The notes: generated by a model from the letters alone, not told the origin. DNA of 64,000 nt from an uncultured Lachnospiraceae bacterium (GCA_946537305.1 CAMNFR010000003.1:1-64000), one strand, 5' to 3'; numbered from the stretch's first letter, positions 33,704 to 43,326 are shown. A program made the numbers and translations.

Positions 33704-34541
33704 TGCAGAGTTTCTTAAAGAAATACATGAATACGTAGAAGAGGAATATCGATCATTTGAAGAATATCAAAATATAGCGTTTGAGATTTTATGTGAGTTT
33801 GATCGGATCTGCAGACAAAATTCAATACAATACTATTTGGCTTATGGAACTCTTCTGGGAGCTGTCAGAGATCACGGACAGATTCCCTGGGACTATGATA
33901 TCGACGTTCAGATATCAATCGATGATAGAGCGAGAATGCTTAATGTACTGAAAAATAAACTCGGAAAGGATTTTTACTATTCTTATTTGGATAACACTCC
34001 CAAATACCCGGCTTATTGTATAAGAATTGGGAAAAAGGGGCATCATTTTAATGCATTACATGTGGATATTTTTTTCCTGATAGGGTGCCCTGAAGGAGCA
34101 AAGGAGCAGGAAGCATTCCTAAAAAGGCTTAATATATATTGTGGAAAACGTATAAAGAAATATTCTCTTTACTGGTTTTCAAATCCCGAAAATAAAGTGG
34201 ATCGAATAATTGATAAGTTGTTGGGCGTTAAATACTTTTTTATCAGTAAAAAGAAACTTGACAAAGAAGAAAAGGAACTGATTTCAAAATATCCGTATGC
34301 AGATGCTAAGTATTGCTGCTCCTTAGGTGCTGAAAAAAGAGCTTATAAGACAGAAGCATTTAAAGAGGCATCACAGGTAGAGATTAATGGTAAATCATTC
34401 TTCATTCCCATCGGATATGAGGATGTGCTTGAAAGAATATATGGTGATTGGGGGAAATATTTACCTGTATCAAAAAGGTTTGATGAATTCTACAGCATGT
34501 TGAAAACTGTGAGACAAAGAGATCACAGCAGTATTGATTAG
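33696..34541 (+). CDS. LicD family phospho-substituent transferase
   Basis: The 281-residue protein has the LicD core AYGTLLGAVRDHGQIPWDYD followed by IDVQISIDDRARM. Compared with the consensus PWDDD, the second Asp is Tyr (PWDYDID), but the Asp pair D-x-D is kept. The C-terminal closing motif EINGKSFFIPIGYEDVLERI plus YGDW is present. It probably transfers a phosphorylated small group to the glycan; the donor is unknown. A strong GGAGGAAGAG SD precedes it, and it overlaps the flippase gene by eight bases. Confidence 0.87.
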   Translation: MNSAEFLKEIHEYVEEEYRSFEEYQNIAFEILCEFDRICRQNSIQYYLAYGTLLGAVRDHGQIPWDYDIDVQISIDDRARMLNVLKNKLGKDFYYSYLDNTPKYPAYCIRIGKKGHHFNALHVDIFFLIGCPEGAKEQEAFLKRLNIYCGKRIKKYSLYWFSNPENKVDRIIDKLLGVKYFFISKKKLDKEEKELISKYPYADAKYCCSLGAEKRAYKTEAFKEASQVEINGKSFFIPIGYEDVLERIYGDWGKYLPVSKRFDEFYSMLKTVRQRDHSSID

Positions 34542-34610
34542 GGCATAATTTATAGGGCGTACGTTCTTATATATGACGCAGAAATATAGGAAGAGAGGAT
34601 AGATAATAGA

Positions 34611-35675
34611 ATGAAGATTAACGATTCCTTTAAAGATAAAACCTTGGTTATTACAGGAGGAACGGGATCTTTTGGAAGTACGGTTTTAAAACATTTTTTG
34701 ACGTCAGATATCGGAGAGATCAGGATTTTTTCGCGAGATGAAAAGAAGCAGGATTGGATGAGGCATACATTACAAGCCAGTTATCCAGACTATGCGAACA
34801 AGGTGAAATTTTTTATCGGAGATGTGAGGAATATTGACTCCGTCAGAGACGTAATGTATAAAGCCGATTATGTTTTTCATGCGGCGGCATTGAAAGAAGT
34901 TCCTTCATGTGAATTTTTCCCCATGGAAGCTGTGAGAACGAATATTAATGGTACGGACAACGTTATTACTGCAGCGGTCGAGAATAGTGTTGAAAGAGTT
35001 GTATTTCTTAGTACTGATAAGGCAGCTTATCCGATTAATACGATGGGAATGACTAAAGCTGTTGCAGAGAAAGTTGTTGGAGCAAGAGCGCAGACCGCGT
35101 TTGATAGGGCAGGGACAGTGCTGTGCTGTACCAGATACGGAAATGTGATGTGCAGCAGAGGGTCAGTTATTCCTTTATTTATAGATCAAATTAAAAGGAA
35201 TGCACCTATTACCATTACAGATCCTAACATGACCAGATTTTTGATGAATCTTGATGAGGCTGTAGATTTGGTCGCTTTCGCATTTGAACATGCTGAACCG
35301 GGAGATTTGTTTATTCAGAAGGCCGACGCAAGTACAATTGGTGACCTGGCCAAGGGCGTCATGAAACTTTTTGGTGAGACTGAATGCAAGATGATCGGTT
35401 CACGACATGGAGAGAAACTGTATGAGACATTGATGACCAGGGAGGAACGTCTGCGTTCAACGGACATGGGACATTATTTCAGAATAAGTCCGGATGCAAG
35501 AGGGCTTAATTATGATAAATTCTATGTTGAAGGCACTGTTCAAACGGAGGGGGATGAAGCCTATACCAGTCACAATACAAATAGGCTAGATGTAGATGGT
35601 GTAGTGGCTAAGATTATGACGACAGACTATGTGAAAGAAGAGTTAGAAGGAAGACCGCATCTTGTTGAAGCTTAA
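34611..35675 (+). CDS. capE: UDP-GlcNAc 4,6-dehydratase (5-epimerising), CapE/FnlA type
   Basis: The 354-residue soluble SDR starts with DKTLVITGGTGSFGSTVLKHF. The next landmarks are IFSRDEKKQDWMRH, FIGDVRNIDSVRDVM, YVFHAAALKEVPSCEFFP and the active-site FLSTDKAAYPINTMGMTKAVAEK. This is the CapE/FnlA/WbjB pattern: conversion of UDP-GlcNAc to a UDP-4-keto-6-deoxy sugar with C5 inversion, the first step to UDP-N-acetyl-L-fucosamine. CapG-like and CapF-like genes follow directly, completing the pathway. The gene is preceded by a 69-base gap, one of the few in the cassette. Confidence 0.93.
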   Translation: MKINDSFKDKTLVITGGTGSFGSTVLKHFLTSDIGEIRIFSRDEKKQDWMRHTLQASYPDYANKVKFFIGDVRNIDSVRDVMYKADYVFHAAALKEVPSCEFFPMEAVRTNINGTDNVITAAVENSVERVVFLSTDKAAYPINTMGMTKAVAEKVVGARAQTAFDRAGTVLCCTRYGNVMCSRGSVIPLFIDQIKRNAPITITDPNMTRFLMNLDEAVDLVAFAFEHAEPGDLFIQKADASTIGDLAKGVMKLFGETECKMIGSRHGEKLYETLMTREERLRSTDMGHYFRISPDARGLNYDKFYVEGTVQTEGDEAYTSHNTNRLDVDGVVAKIMTTDYVKEELEGRPHLVEA

Positions 35676-35700
35676 CAATGAATTATCGGGGGATAATATA

Positions 35701-36876
35701 ATGCAATATCCGAACTGGAAAGCAAACGGTAAAATCAGACTGATGATAATTGTTGGTACACGCCCGGAAATCATTAGGCTTTCTGCTGTCATAAAAAAAT
35801 GCAGAAAATACTTTGATACTATATTGGTTCATACCGGTCAGAATTACGATTATAATTTAAACGATGTGTTCTTTAAGGACCTGGGTCTGGAAGCCCCGGA
35901 TCTGTATCTGAATGTAGTAGGATCGGATCTGGGAGAGACTATGGGAAATATTATCTCAGAAAGTTACAAAGCTATGTGTGCTTTAGTACCGGATGCAGTG
36001 CTTGTATTAGGGGATACGAATAGTTGTTTATCCGTCATTGGAGCAAAACGCCTTCACATACCTATATTCCATATGGAAGCCGGTAATAGGTGTAAGGACG
36101 AGTGCCTTCCGGAGGAAACTAACAGAAGAATTGTTGATATCATTTCAGATGTTAATTTGGCATATTCTGAACATGCGCGAAGGTATTTGGCGGATTGCGG
36201 ACTTCCGAAAGAAAGAACATATGTTACGGGATCTCCTATGGCGGAAGTCCTGACAGCGAATTTGGACGCCATATTGGCATCAGATGTACATCAGAGATTG
36301 GGATTGGAGAAAGGGAAATATATTCTTCTGTCTGCCCATCGCGAAGAGAATATCGATACGAAAAAGAATTTTATCAGCTTATTTACTGCCATTAATAAGA
36401 TGGCGGAAAAATATGATATGCCCATACTATATTCTTGCCATCCCAGATCAAAAAAGAGATTGGAAGAGTCTGGCTTTCAGTTAGATTCCCGTGTGATTCG
36501 ACATGAACCACTGGGATTTCATGATTATAATTCTCTGCAAATGAATGCGTTCGCAGTAGTATCAGATTCCGGCACTCTTCCGGAAGAGAGCAGTTTTTTC
36601 GCATCGATTGGACATCCGATTCCGGCAGTTTGTATTAGAACATCGACAGAAAGGCCGGAGGCATTGGACAAAGCATGCTTTATTTTGTCGGGTATTGATA
36701 CAGATGGATTACTGCAGACGGTAGATTTGGCTATTGAGATGGTCAAAGACGAGTTAAATGGCGGGGCTATACCGGTACCGGATTACACAGACCTAAATGT
36801 ATCTGATAAGGTAGTAAAAATAATTCAGTCTTATGTCGGAGTCGTTAATAAAATGGTTTGGAGAAAGGATAAATGA
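35701..36876 (+). CDS. capG: UDP-GlcNAc 2-epimerase family, CapG/FnlC type
   Basis: ATG 35701 with GGGGG eight bases upstream is chosen over the track's 35662; the product is 391 residues. The non-hydrolysing 2-epimerase fold is shown by LMIIVGTRPEIIRLSAVI, VHTGQNYDYNLND, VLVLGDTNSCL, IPIFHMEAGNRCKDECLPEE, LLSAHREENID and VVSDSGTLPEES. In the UDP-L-FucNAc pathway this enzyme performs the last C2 epimerisation. The order here is capE-capG-capF rather than the more familiar E-F-G. Confidence 0.93.
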   Translation: MQYPNWKANGKIRLMIIVGTRPEIIRLSAVIKKCRKYFDTILVHTGQNYDYNLNDVFFKDLGLEAPDLYLNVVGSDLGETMGNIISESYKAMCALVPDAVLVLGDTNSCLSVIGAKRLHIPIFHMEAGNRCKDECLPEETNRRIVDIISDVNLAYSEHARRYLADCGLPKERTYVTGSPMAEVLTANLDAILASDVHQRLGLEKGKYILLSAHREENIDTKKNFISLFTAINKMAEKYDMPILYSCHPRSKKRLEESGFQLDSRVIRHEPLGFHDYNSLQMNAFAVVSDSGTLPEESSFFASIGHPIPAVCIRTSTERPEALDKACFILSGIDTDGLLQTVDLAIEMVKDELNGGAIPVPDYTDLNVSDKVVKIIQSYVGVVNKMVWRKDK

Positions 36877-38108
36877 AGATACTTGTAACAGGCGCGAAGG
36901 GGTTTGTCGGCAGAAACCTGGTCGAGAACTTCAAGAACATACGCGATGGAAAAAATAGAACGCGTCCGAATTTGAAGATCGATGAAATATATGAATACGA
37001 TTTGGATTCCACTGCAGAGGAATTAAACGATTTCTGCCGCGATGCAGATTTTGTGTTTAATCTTGCGGGGGTTAACAGGCCTACTAATCCTGATGATTTT
37101 AAAGTGGGGAATTATGGCTTTGCACTGAATTTATTGAATGTGCTGAAACTGAATAATAATAAATGCCCTGTGATGCTTTCGTCATCGATCCAGGCCACAT
37201 TGGCGGGGCGGTTCGGCACTTCGGAATATGGATTGTCAAAAAAAGCAGGGGAAGAGCTGTTTTTTCAATATGAGCAAGAAACAGGCGCACCTGTTTTGGT
37301 GTACAGATTTCCTAATCTTGCAGGAAAGTGGATACGACCTAATTATAATAGTGCAGTTGGTACATTTTGTTACAATATTGCCAATGATCTTCCGATCACA
37401 GTTAATGATCCTGCAGTTGAACTGGAACTGTTGTTTATTGACGATTTGGTTGAAGAAATGCTTAATGCACTTGAGGGAGAGGCTCATCGATGTGAATATC
37501 CTATGACTGAAACGGTTGTTGGGGGTGTACGATATGATGGGCTCACACCGTGTTGGTGTGAACATGGGAAATATTGTGGAGTAACTGTAACGCATAAGGC
37601 AACGCTGGGTGAAATTGCAAATCTGCTATACACATTTCATGACCAACCGCAGACGTTGATAATGCCGGCTCTGCCGGATGGATCATTTGAAAAGAAACTC
37701 TATTCTATGTATCTGAGTTATTTGCCCAAAGACAAAATGAAATTTGACTTAAAAATGAATGTAGACGAAAGAGGGACATTTACGGAACTTCTTAAGACTG
37801 CAGATCATGGGCAAGTCTCTGTTAACATAAGTAAGCCAGGCGTGACCAAAGGGCAGCATTGGCATAATAGTAAGTGGGAACTTTTCATTGTTGTATCTGG
37901 TCATGGGCTTATTCAGGAGAGGAAAATTGGGACAGATGAGGTTATAGAATTTGAAGTAAGCGGAGATAAAATTCAAGCTGTCCATATGCTTCCTGGATAT
38001 ACACACAATATCATTAATCTGTCAGATACAGATGATCTCATTACTGTAATGTGGGCAAATGAAATGTTTGATCCCGGTCACCCGGACACTTTTGCAGAAC
38101 CTGTCTAG
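36873..38108 (+). CDS. capF: CapF/FnlB-type reductase with C-terminal cupin domain
   Basis: The 411-residue protein joins an N-terminal SDR domain (MKILVTGAKGFVGRNLVENF; FVFNLAGVNRP; SEYGLSKKAGEELFFQYEQE, with YxxxK) to a C-terminal cupin (VTKGQHWHNSKWELFIVVSG; LPGYTHNIINLS). This two-domain layout is diagnostic for CapF/FnlB, which works on the CapE product with NADPH to give UDP-6-deoxy-L-talose-type intermediates before C2 epimerisation. Start and CapG stop overlap (ATGA). Confidence 0.94.
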   Translation: MKILVTGAKGFVGRNLVENFKNIRDGKNRTRPNLKIDEIYEYDLDSTAEELNDFCRDADFVFNLAGVNRPTNPDDFKVGNYGFALNLLNVLKLNNNKCPVMLSSSIQATLAGRFGTSEYGLSKKAGEELFFQYEQETGAPVLVYRFPNLAGKWIRPNYNSAVGTFCYNIANDLPITVNDPAVELELLFIDDLVEEMLNALEGEAHRCEYPMTETVVGGVRYDGLTPCWCEHGKYCGVTVTHKATLGEIANLLYTFHDQPQTLIMPALPDGSFEKKLYSMYLSYLPKDKMKFDLKMNVDERGTFTELLKTADHGQVSVNISKPGVTKGQHWHNSKWELFIVVSGHGLIQERKIGTDEVIEFEVSGDKIQAVHMLPGYTHNIINLSDTDDLITVMWANEMFDPGHPDTFAEPV

Positions 38109-38200
38109 TTGGGGAATTTAGAGTAAAGAAATCATATGTTTTGTGCAGCCGGGCATATTGTAAATATAATCTGTTTTTATGACATGAAACAATTGACAAA

Positions 38201-39697
38201 ATGAATAATTTATTGGAAAAACATAAACAACATTTGGGGGCAGGTATTTTTGTTGGGTTGCTTTCATACCTGTATATGATGACAAATAAGCTTCCAAATT
38301 GGGACGAAGCTGTTTCAATGTTTTCAAAAGGTACTACCATTTCCTCAGGGCGTTGGGTATTGGAATATATGGACATTCTTTTTCCCAACTTTTCTTTGCC
38401 GTGGTTATGGGGCTTTGTAAGTATCGTCATTGTTAGCTTGTCGGCATGCGTAACAATAGAAATTTTCAAAATTACTGAGAAATATCTGCAGTGTGCCATA
38501 GCCGGACTTATGGTATCCTTTCCGGCATTGATTTCTTCGTATGCTTATATGTTTACTGTTGAGGCATATGCAATCGGGTTATTACTTGCTGTGATGACGG
38601 TTTATACGGCTGCATCATTACGAAAGAAGGGCGTCCGTATTATTGTACCGGTAGTGCTGCTGGTTCTTTCATTGGGAATTTACCAGGCATACTTGCCAAT
38701 CGTGGTTAGTTATTTTTTAATATTGGTACTACAGAAAGCATTAAATATAAAGCCAGAGGATATTAAAACTGTTCTGTTTGATGGTATACGATATGTTTTT
38801 ATTATCATTGTTGGCGGACTCTTATATTTTGTGATTACAAAAAGGGTGTTGATATTATTCGATACCCAATTTAATTCAATTGCTTCAGATGCCATGGGCT
38901 GGCAAGATCTGCTCTACAATATTGGTAATGCATATAAGTATTTTGCCTGCTTTTTTCTGAAACGAAGCTTTAGCTTGATTGCTCCCGGTTTGTCGCAGGC
39001 TATACATCTTGTTTGCGGGGGGTTAACGATAGCACTGCTTTTGAAGTCGTGCATCAGAATCGGAAATACAAAGGTAAATGCAATTATTATATTGTTGATC
39101 GGCCTGTTCCCGCTTGCTGTTAATTCATTGTTTATTGTTATAAAGCCGAAGTATCTGGGGACAATGGAGTCATATGGCTTTTTTGCAGTATATGTTCTTG
39201 CGGCCGTTCTGATGGAGGCGAATTCATCAAAAACCGCGGCACATGAGTGGGTCAGAAAAATAATGGTTGCATCGATGGTTTTGGTTATTACTGTCAATGT
39301 TTACACGGCTAACAGGTGCTGGCTGCAAATGGAGTTTGCCTATGAGAACATGAAAGCGACGTATTCAACGATTATTACACAGGTTAATATGATGCCGGGA
39401 TTTGATGAGAACAGTAAAATTGTTTTTGTGGGAGAATTGCCGGACAACCAATCATTAGAGCCGTTTTTTGATGAACCTGAGCTGGAAGGGATTCCTTATT
39501 CGTTGTTGAATATTTATTCCAGGGAGTATTTTTTAAAGAGGTATTTGAATTGTAATATTCCGATGGGCAGTATAGACGAAGTTCAGGACGAGGAGATACT
39601 TAAAGGAATTCAGGACATGAACTGTTATCCGTATTATGGATATATATCTATGCGAAATCATTTGATTATAGTAAAACTTGGTGAAATGATGCAGTAG
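38201..39697 (+). CDS. GtrII-like membrane glucosyltransferase
   Basis: The 498-residue protein has ~10-12 hydrophobic helices. The N-terminal segment (NWDEAVSMFSKGTTISSGRW, then VLEYMDILFP) matches the GtrII family, which modifies glycans at the outer membrane face using undecaprenyl-phosphate-linked glucose. The C-terminal ~120 residues are mostly soluble. No GtrA or GtrB homologue, which would supply and flip the lipid-linked donor, is seen in the window. No good SD precedes ATG 38201, and the 92-base gap upstream shows no obvious promoter. Confidence 0.75.
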   Translation: MNNLLEKHKQHLGAGIFVGLLSYLYMMTNKLPNWDEAVSMFSKGTTISSGRWVLEYMDILFPNFSLPWLWGFVSIVIVSLSACVTIEIFKITEKYLQCAIAGLMVSFPALISSYAYMFTVEAYAIGLLLAVMTVYTAASLRKKGVRIIVPVVLLVLSLGIYQAYLPIVVSYFLILVLQKALNIKPEDIKTVLFDGIRYVFIIIVGGLLYFVITKRVLILFDTQFNSIASDAMGWQDLLYNIGNAYKYFACFFLKRSFSLIAPGLSQAIHLVCGGLTIALLLKSCIRIGNTKVNAIIILLIGLFPLAVNSLFIVIKPKYLGTMESYGFFAVYVLAAVLMEANSSKTAAHEWVRKIMVASMVLVITVNVYTANRCWLQMEFAYENMKATYSTIITQVNMMPGFDENSKIVFVGELPDNQSLEPFFDEPELEGIPYSLLNIYSREYFLKRYLNCNIPMGSIDEVQDEEILKGIQDMNCYPYYGYISMRNHLIIVKLGEMMQ

Positions 39698-39893
39698 CAT
39701 TCTGCCTGTTTTTTCACGGGATATGGCGGATGTAGTTACTGAGTCAGCCTTATACAGCGGATTATAAATGAGGTTGTGCTTGAAATACAAAATCATCTGC
39801 GATATCATGTTTTAAGGCATGTAATTAAGCCTGGAACGGTAATTAGTCTGATGATGTAACAGCAGTAGGAATTTTGGAAAAAGTGAGGAGTGT

Positions 39894-41372
39894 ATGAGCA
39901 AAAGAGGAGATACATATAGAGGAACGGATTTTATGATAGATCTTTCTGACCTGCTGGCGCAGCTCTTCTACAACTGGAAGTGGATTCTTGTGGTGGGAGT
40001 AATAGGTATGGCTGCAGGGATGGGATGTTATTTATTTGCATCCCAGAATCAGGGCGCTAAGAAGATTTCACAGGAAGATATTGAGGCGGCACGCGCTTTG
40101 CTTCCAGAGGATGCGGCATCCAATGTAGAGCAACTGCATATTCAATACGAATCTTATATTGCCTACCGAAAAGAACTACAATCATATTTGTCAGATTCGT
40201 TATATAAAAAGGAGGATTTTGCCGGAAATGTTGGGCTTACCTCTATTTATTATGTAAATTCAGTTGTTTCGGGCTATAATTTGGTTTTGGCACAGGTGGC
40301 ATTAGGCACCAGTGAGTACGAGAAAATAGCAGAAATTCTTAACAAAGATATCTCCACAATGGATGATGTATATCGAAGAGTCAGTGTCGGAGAAGTGGTA
40401 CGTACGAAAGAAAATGGTGTGTCGCTATCGGATGTGAATGTAAATCTTGAGGAGGCCGAAGCTAAAGAAAAGAAAACGATGCTCCTTCAAGTGGATATTG
40501 TGGCGGAAAATCAAGAACAGGCCAATGCAGTGCTGGAGGTTGTTGAAGAAGCCTTATCCAGACAAATACAGTCTTTGCAGGAGATTGACCCTGAAGCGGG
40601 GATGAAAAATCTGGGGAAAACATTTACCACTGACGTATCTGAATTTTTGGACAAAAGGCAGAACAATGCTGTCAACTATTTAAATACAGTGAATAATCAG
40701 ATAGCAGAGTTGCAATCACGTTATGTAGAGCCACTGGAATCAGACGAAAAAAGTTATTACAATTTGTTGAAAAAATATTCTGAACAGGACACAATGCCGA
40801 TTAAAGAAAAGTCTCTTTTACTGTTTTTGCTCATTGGAGCAATTCTGGGAGTAGTTCTTTCAGGCGCGTTTATGGTGCTTAGATATATTTTCGACGGAAC
40901 CGTAAAGAGCGGCAACGAATTGGCATATATTTCGGGTGATAGTTATTTAGATACATTATATCGAAAAAAGAGAGGATTCCATTTATTTGGTGGAATCTCA
41001 CGGCTGCTAATGGGAGCGCTCGTTGAAGAAGAATCTCATCAAATCAATATGCTGGAGGTAGATCTTGAAATAAAAGTAAAAAAGATGGGCTGTCATTCAG
41101 TATATATGGTGTGTGAAAAAAATAATGACTGGGGAAATGATATCGGAACAAAAGTCCAGAAAGGTCTGCAGCATAATAACTCAAATTTAACCTTACAAAT
41201 AGGAGATCCGTTGGAAGATTCCGAGGATCGTGAGGTTTTCTCGCAGGCGGAAGCGGTGGTTTTGCTTGTTCGATTAAAAAAGACCTCCCGCAGGGAGATG
41301 TTAACATGGATTAAACTTTGCCAGAGATATGGGCTGCAGGTTGCTGGTATTGTGGCACTAGATGAATGTTGA
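39894..41372 (+). CDS. Wzz-like chain-length regulator with a degenerate BY-kinase-like domain
   Basis: The 492-residue protein has two membrane helices: WILVVGVIGMAAGMGCYLFA near 35-55 and LLLFLLIGAILGVVLSGAF near 305-325. Between them is an extracytoplasmic, helix-rich segment, the Wzz/CapA layout. After the second helix, residues ~370-492 look like the CpsD/CapB tyrosine kinase fold (SQAEAVVLLVRLKKTSRREM; AGIVALDEC), but no Walker A glycine-rich loop is visible. A normal kinase role is therefore unlikely. It probably influences polymer length or export. A GAGGAG SD precedes ATG 39894. The 196 bases before the gene hold no recognisable feature. Confidence 0.75.
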   Translation: MSKRGDTYRGTDFMIDLSDLLAQLFYNWKWILVVGVIGMAAGMGCYLFASQNQGAKKISQEDIEAARALLPEDAASNVEQLHIQYESYIAYRKELQSYLSDSLYKKEDFAGNVGLTSIYYVNSVVSGYNLVLAQVALGTSEYEKIAEILNKDISTMDDVYRRVSVGEVVRTKENGVSLSDVNVNLEEAEAKEKKTMLLQVDIVAENQEQANAVLEVVEEALSRQIQSLQEIDPEAGMKNLGKTFTTDVSEFLDKRQNNAVNYLNTVNNQIAELQSRYVEPLESDEKSYYNLLKKYSEQDTMPIKEKSLLLFLLIGAILGVVLSGAFMVLRYIFDGTVKSGNELAYISGDSYLDTLYRKKRGFHLFGGISRLLMGALVEEESHQINMLEVDLEIKVKKMGCHSVYMVCEKNNDWGNDIGTKVQKGLQHNNSNLTLQIGDPLEDSEDREVFSQAEAVVLLVRLKKTSRREMLTWIKLCQRYGLQVAGIVALDEC

Positions 41373-41382
41373 TATCAGAAAG

Positions 41383-41435
41383 AAGACGACGTTCGACCCG
41401 TAAAGAGGTGTCGGACCTCGTCTTTTGCGGTTTTT
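41383..41435 (+). terminator. Intrinsic terminator after the Wzz-like gene
   Basis: AAGACGACGTTCGAC (41383-41397) pairs with GTCGGACCTCGTCTT (41410-41424), with one mismatch and one G-T pair, around a 12-base loop. TT, gcgg and T5 follow. It lies 10 bases after the stop and probably ends the long transcript begun at 9538. Confidence 0.8.
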
Positions 41436-41454
41436 AATTAATGCTGGATAAGAG

Positions 41455-41490
41455 TATAATAGTTTGTTGAAACGATGGTATTAGTATAAT
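41455..41490 (+). promoter_or_regulatory. Possible promoter region with two TATAAT boxes
   Basis: Perfect TATAAT hexamers occur at 41455-41460 and 41485-41490, between the terminator and the next gene. Neither has a good -35 at 16-18 bases; the first is preceded by the T-run of the terminator and the second by gtttgt. A promoter here is likely from position, but the exact one is uncertain. Confidence 0.4.
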
Positions 41491-41517
41491 TCGTTGTGTA
41501 ATAAGGAGTTCAAATCT

Positions 41518-43326
41518 ATGCAGGCAATTATTTTAGCGGCGGGAATGGGTAAACGCTTAAAAGAGCTGACTCAGAATAATACGAAGTGCATGGTCAAAGT
41601 CAATGGTGTAACGCTCATAGACAGAATGCTTCATCAGATTGAAAAACAGCATCTTTCGCGTATTATCATTGTTGTTGGCTATGAAGGAAAGAAATTGATC
41701 GATTATATCGGGACGCTCGATATTCAGACGCCTATTATTTACATCAACAACCCAATCTATGATAAAACTAACAACATCTATTCACTTGCACTTGCTAAAG
41801 ACTGGCTCTGCAAAGATGATACACTTCTATTTGAATCAGATCTGATTTTTGAGGATTCTGTTTTAGATGCCCTTGTTAATGATCCGCGTGAAACACTTGC
41901 TTTAGTCGACAAGTACGAGTCCTGGATGGATGGAACATGCGTAAAGCTCGGGGATGATGACAGTATCGAGGCATTTGTCCCAGGTAAGAAATTTAGGTTT
42001 AATGAGATTAAGGATTATTATAAAACTGTAAATATCTATAAATTTAGTAAACATTTTTCTGAGACCCATTATGTTCCATTCCTTGATGCCTATCAGTCTG
42101 CTTTAGGCGAGAATGAATACTATGAACAGGTGTTGCGTGTAATTACCATGTTGGATGATCCCGAAATCAAGGCAAAAAGACTTGCAGGTCAACGTTGGTA
42201 TGAGATTGATGATATTCAGGACCTTGATATAGCCGAGTCGATCTTTACGCCAGACGAAGATGAGCGGGTTCGTCTTCTTCAGGGGCGATACGGCGGTTAC
42301 TGGAGATATCCGAAACTGCTTGACTTTTGTTATCTGGTAAATCCTTACTTCCCTCCTAAGAAGATGAAGGATGAAATAAGAGCGAATTTTGACACCTTGC
42401 TCACAGAGTATCCTTCGGGAATGAGAGTTAACAGCCTCTTGGCTGCTAAGAATTTTGGGGTTCATCAGGAGAATATACTTGTCGGTAATGGTGCGGCTGA
42501 ATTGATCAAGAGTCTGATGGGATATCTCGATGGAAAAGTAGGTTTTATTCGCCCGACATTTGATGAATATCCGAATCGGTATACAAGAGAGAATTCTGTA
42601 GATTTTACTCCGGATAACAGAGATTATTCATATACAGCTGATGATCTGATGGCATTCTTTGAAGACAAGAATATTTCAAACCTGATAGTTGTTAACCCTG
42701 AGAATCCGAGTGGAAACTATATTCCTAAGAAGGATTTGCTTATACTGAGTGATTGGAGTAAGAAAAAAGGAATTCGGCTTGTAATCGATGAGTCTTTCGT
42801 GGATTTTGCAGATGAACCCAATAACACATTGATTGACCAGACGATTCTTGAGAAAAATCCGCATCTTTTTGTGATGAAGAGTATCTCAAAATCCTATGGC
42901 GTACCCGGCCTCCGTCTTGGAGTCCTTGCATCCGGTAATGCAGCTATAATCGGCGCTATGAAAAAGGATGTAGCCATCTGGAATATTAACTCTTTTGGTG
43001 AGTTCTATATGCAGATTGAAGAGAAATACAAGAAGGATTATCAGGCTGCATTAGTTAAGATTAGAACTGAACGAGATAGATTTCAGCGCGAACTTGCTAA
43101 GATTAAGGGGGTTCGAGTAATACCTTCTCAAGCCAACTTCGTAATGGTTGAATTGGATGAGAGTATTTCTCCCAAGGAACTTCTGAAGACGTTACTTATA
43201 AAGCATGATCTGTTGATTAAAGAACTGACCACAAAAACAAATGGTAGGAATTATCTCAGATTGGCAATCCGGAATACTGAAGACAATAATGTTTTGATCA
43301 GAGCATTAAAAGAAGAATTGGATTAA
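41518..43326 (+). CDS. Fusion of a LicC-like cytidylyltransferase and a CobD/HisC-like PLP enzyme
   Basis: ATG 41518 (AAGGAG nine bases upstream) gives 602 residues. Residues 1-~235 are a sugar/choline-phosphate nucleotidyltransferase: MQAIILAAGMGKRLKELTQN, CMVKVNGVTLIDRML, LLFESDLIFED. Residues ~255-602 are a fold-I PLP enzyme of the HisC/CobD group: LVGNGAAELIKSL, VVNPENPSGNYIP, LVIDESFVDFAD, the PLP lysine in MKSISKSYGVPGLRLG, and YLRLAIRN. CobD-like enzymes decarboxylate phospho-amino acids, so one protein could make and activate an amino-alcohol phosphate, for example CDP-ethanolamine from O-phosphoserine. An aminotransferase role, such as in aminoethylphosphonate synthesis, is the alternative. 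Confidence 0.82.
   Translation: MQAIILAAGMGKRLKELTQNNTKCMVKVNGVTLIDRMLHQIEKQHLSRIIIVVGYEGKKLIDYIGTLDIQTPIIYINNPIYDKTNNIYSLALAKDWLCKDDTLLFESDLIFEDSVLDALVNDPRETLALVDKYESWMDGTCVKLGDDDSIEAFVPGKKFRFNEIKDYYKTVNIYKFSKHFSETHYVPFLDAYQSALGENEYYEQVLRVITMLDDPEIKAKRLAGQRWYEIDDIQDLDIAESIFTPDEDERVRLLQGRYGGYWRYPKLLDFCYLVNPYFPPKKMKDEIRANFDTLLTEYPSGMRVNSLLAAKNFGVHQENILVGNGAAELIKSLMGYLDGKVGFIRPTFDEYPNRYTRENSVDFTPDNRDYSYTADDLMAFFEDKNISNLIVVNPENPSGNYIPKKDLLILSDWSKKKGIRLVIDESFVDFADEPNNTLIDQTILEKNPHLFVMKSISKSYGVPGLRLGVLASGNAAIIGAMKKDVAIWNINSFGEFYMQIEEKYKKDYQAALVKIRTERDRFQRELAKIKGVRVIPSQANFVMVELDESISPKELLKTLLIKHDLLIKELTTKTNGRNYLRLAIRNTEDNNVLIRALKEELD

Noticed and set aside
37543-37561. Perfect 7-bp hairpin tcacacc-gtgtt-ggtgtga inside capF
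   Set aside because: It lies within a conserved coding frame with no T-run; most likely chance.
38109-38200. Possible promoter before the GtrII-like gene (TTGACA at 38193)
   Set aside because: The TTGACA lies only a few bases before the start codon, with no -10 at the right spacing upstream of the gene.
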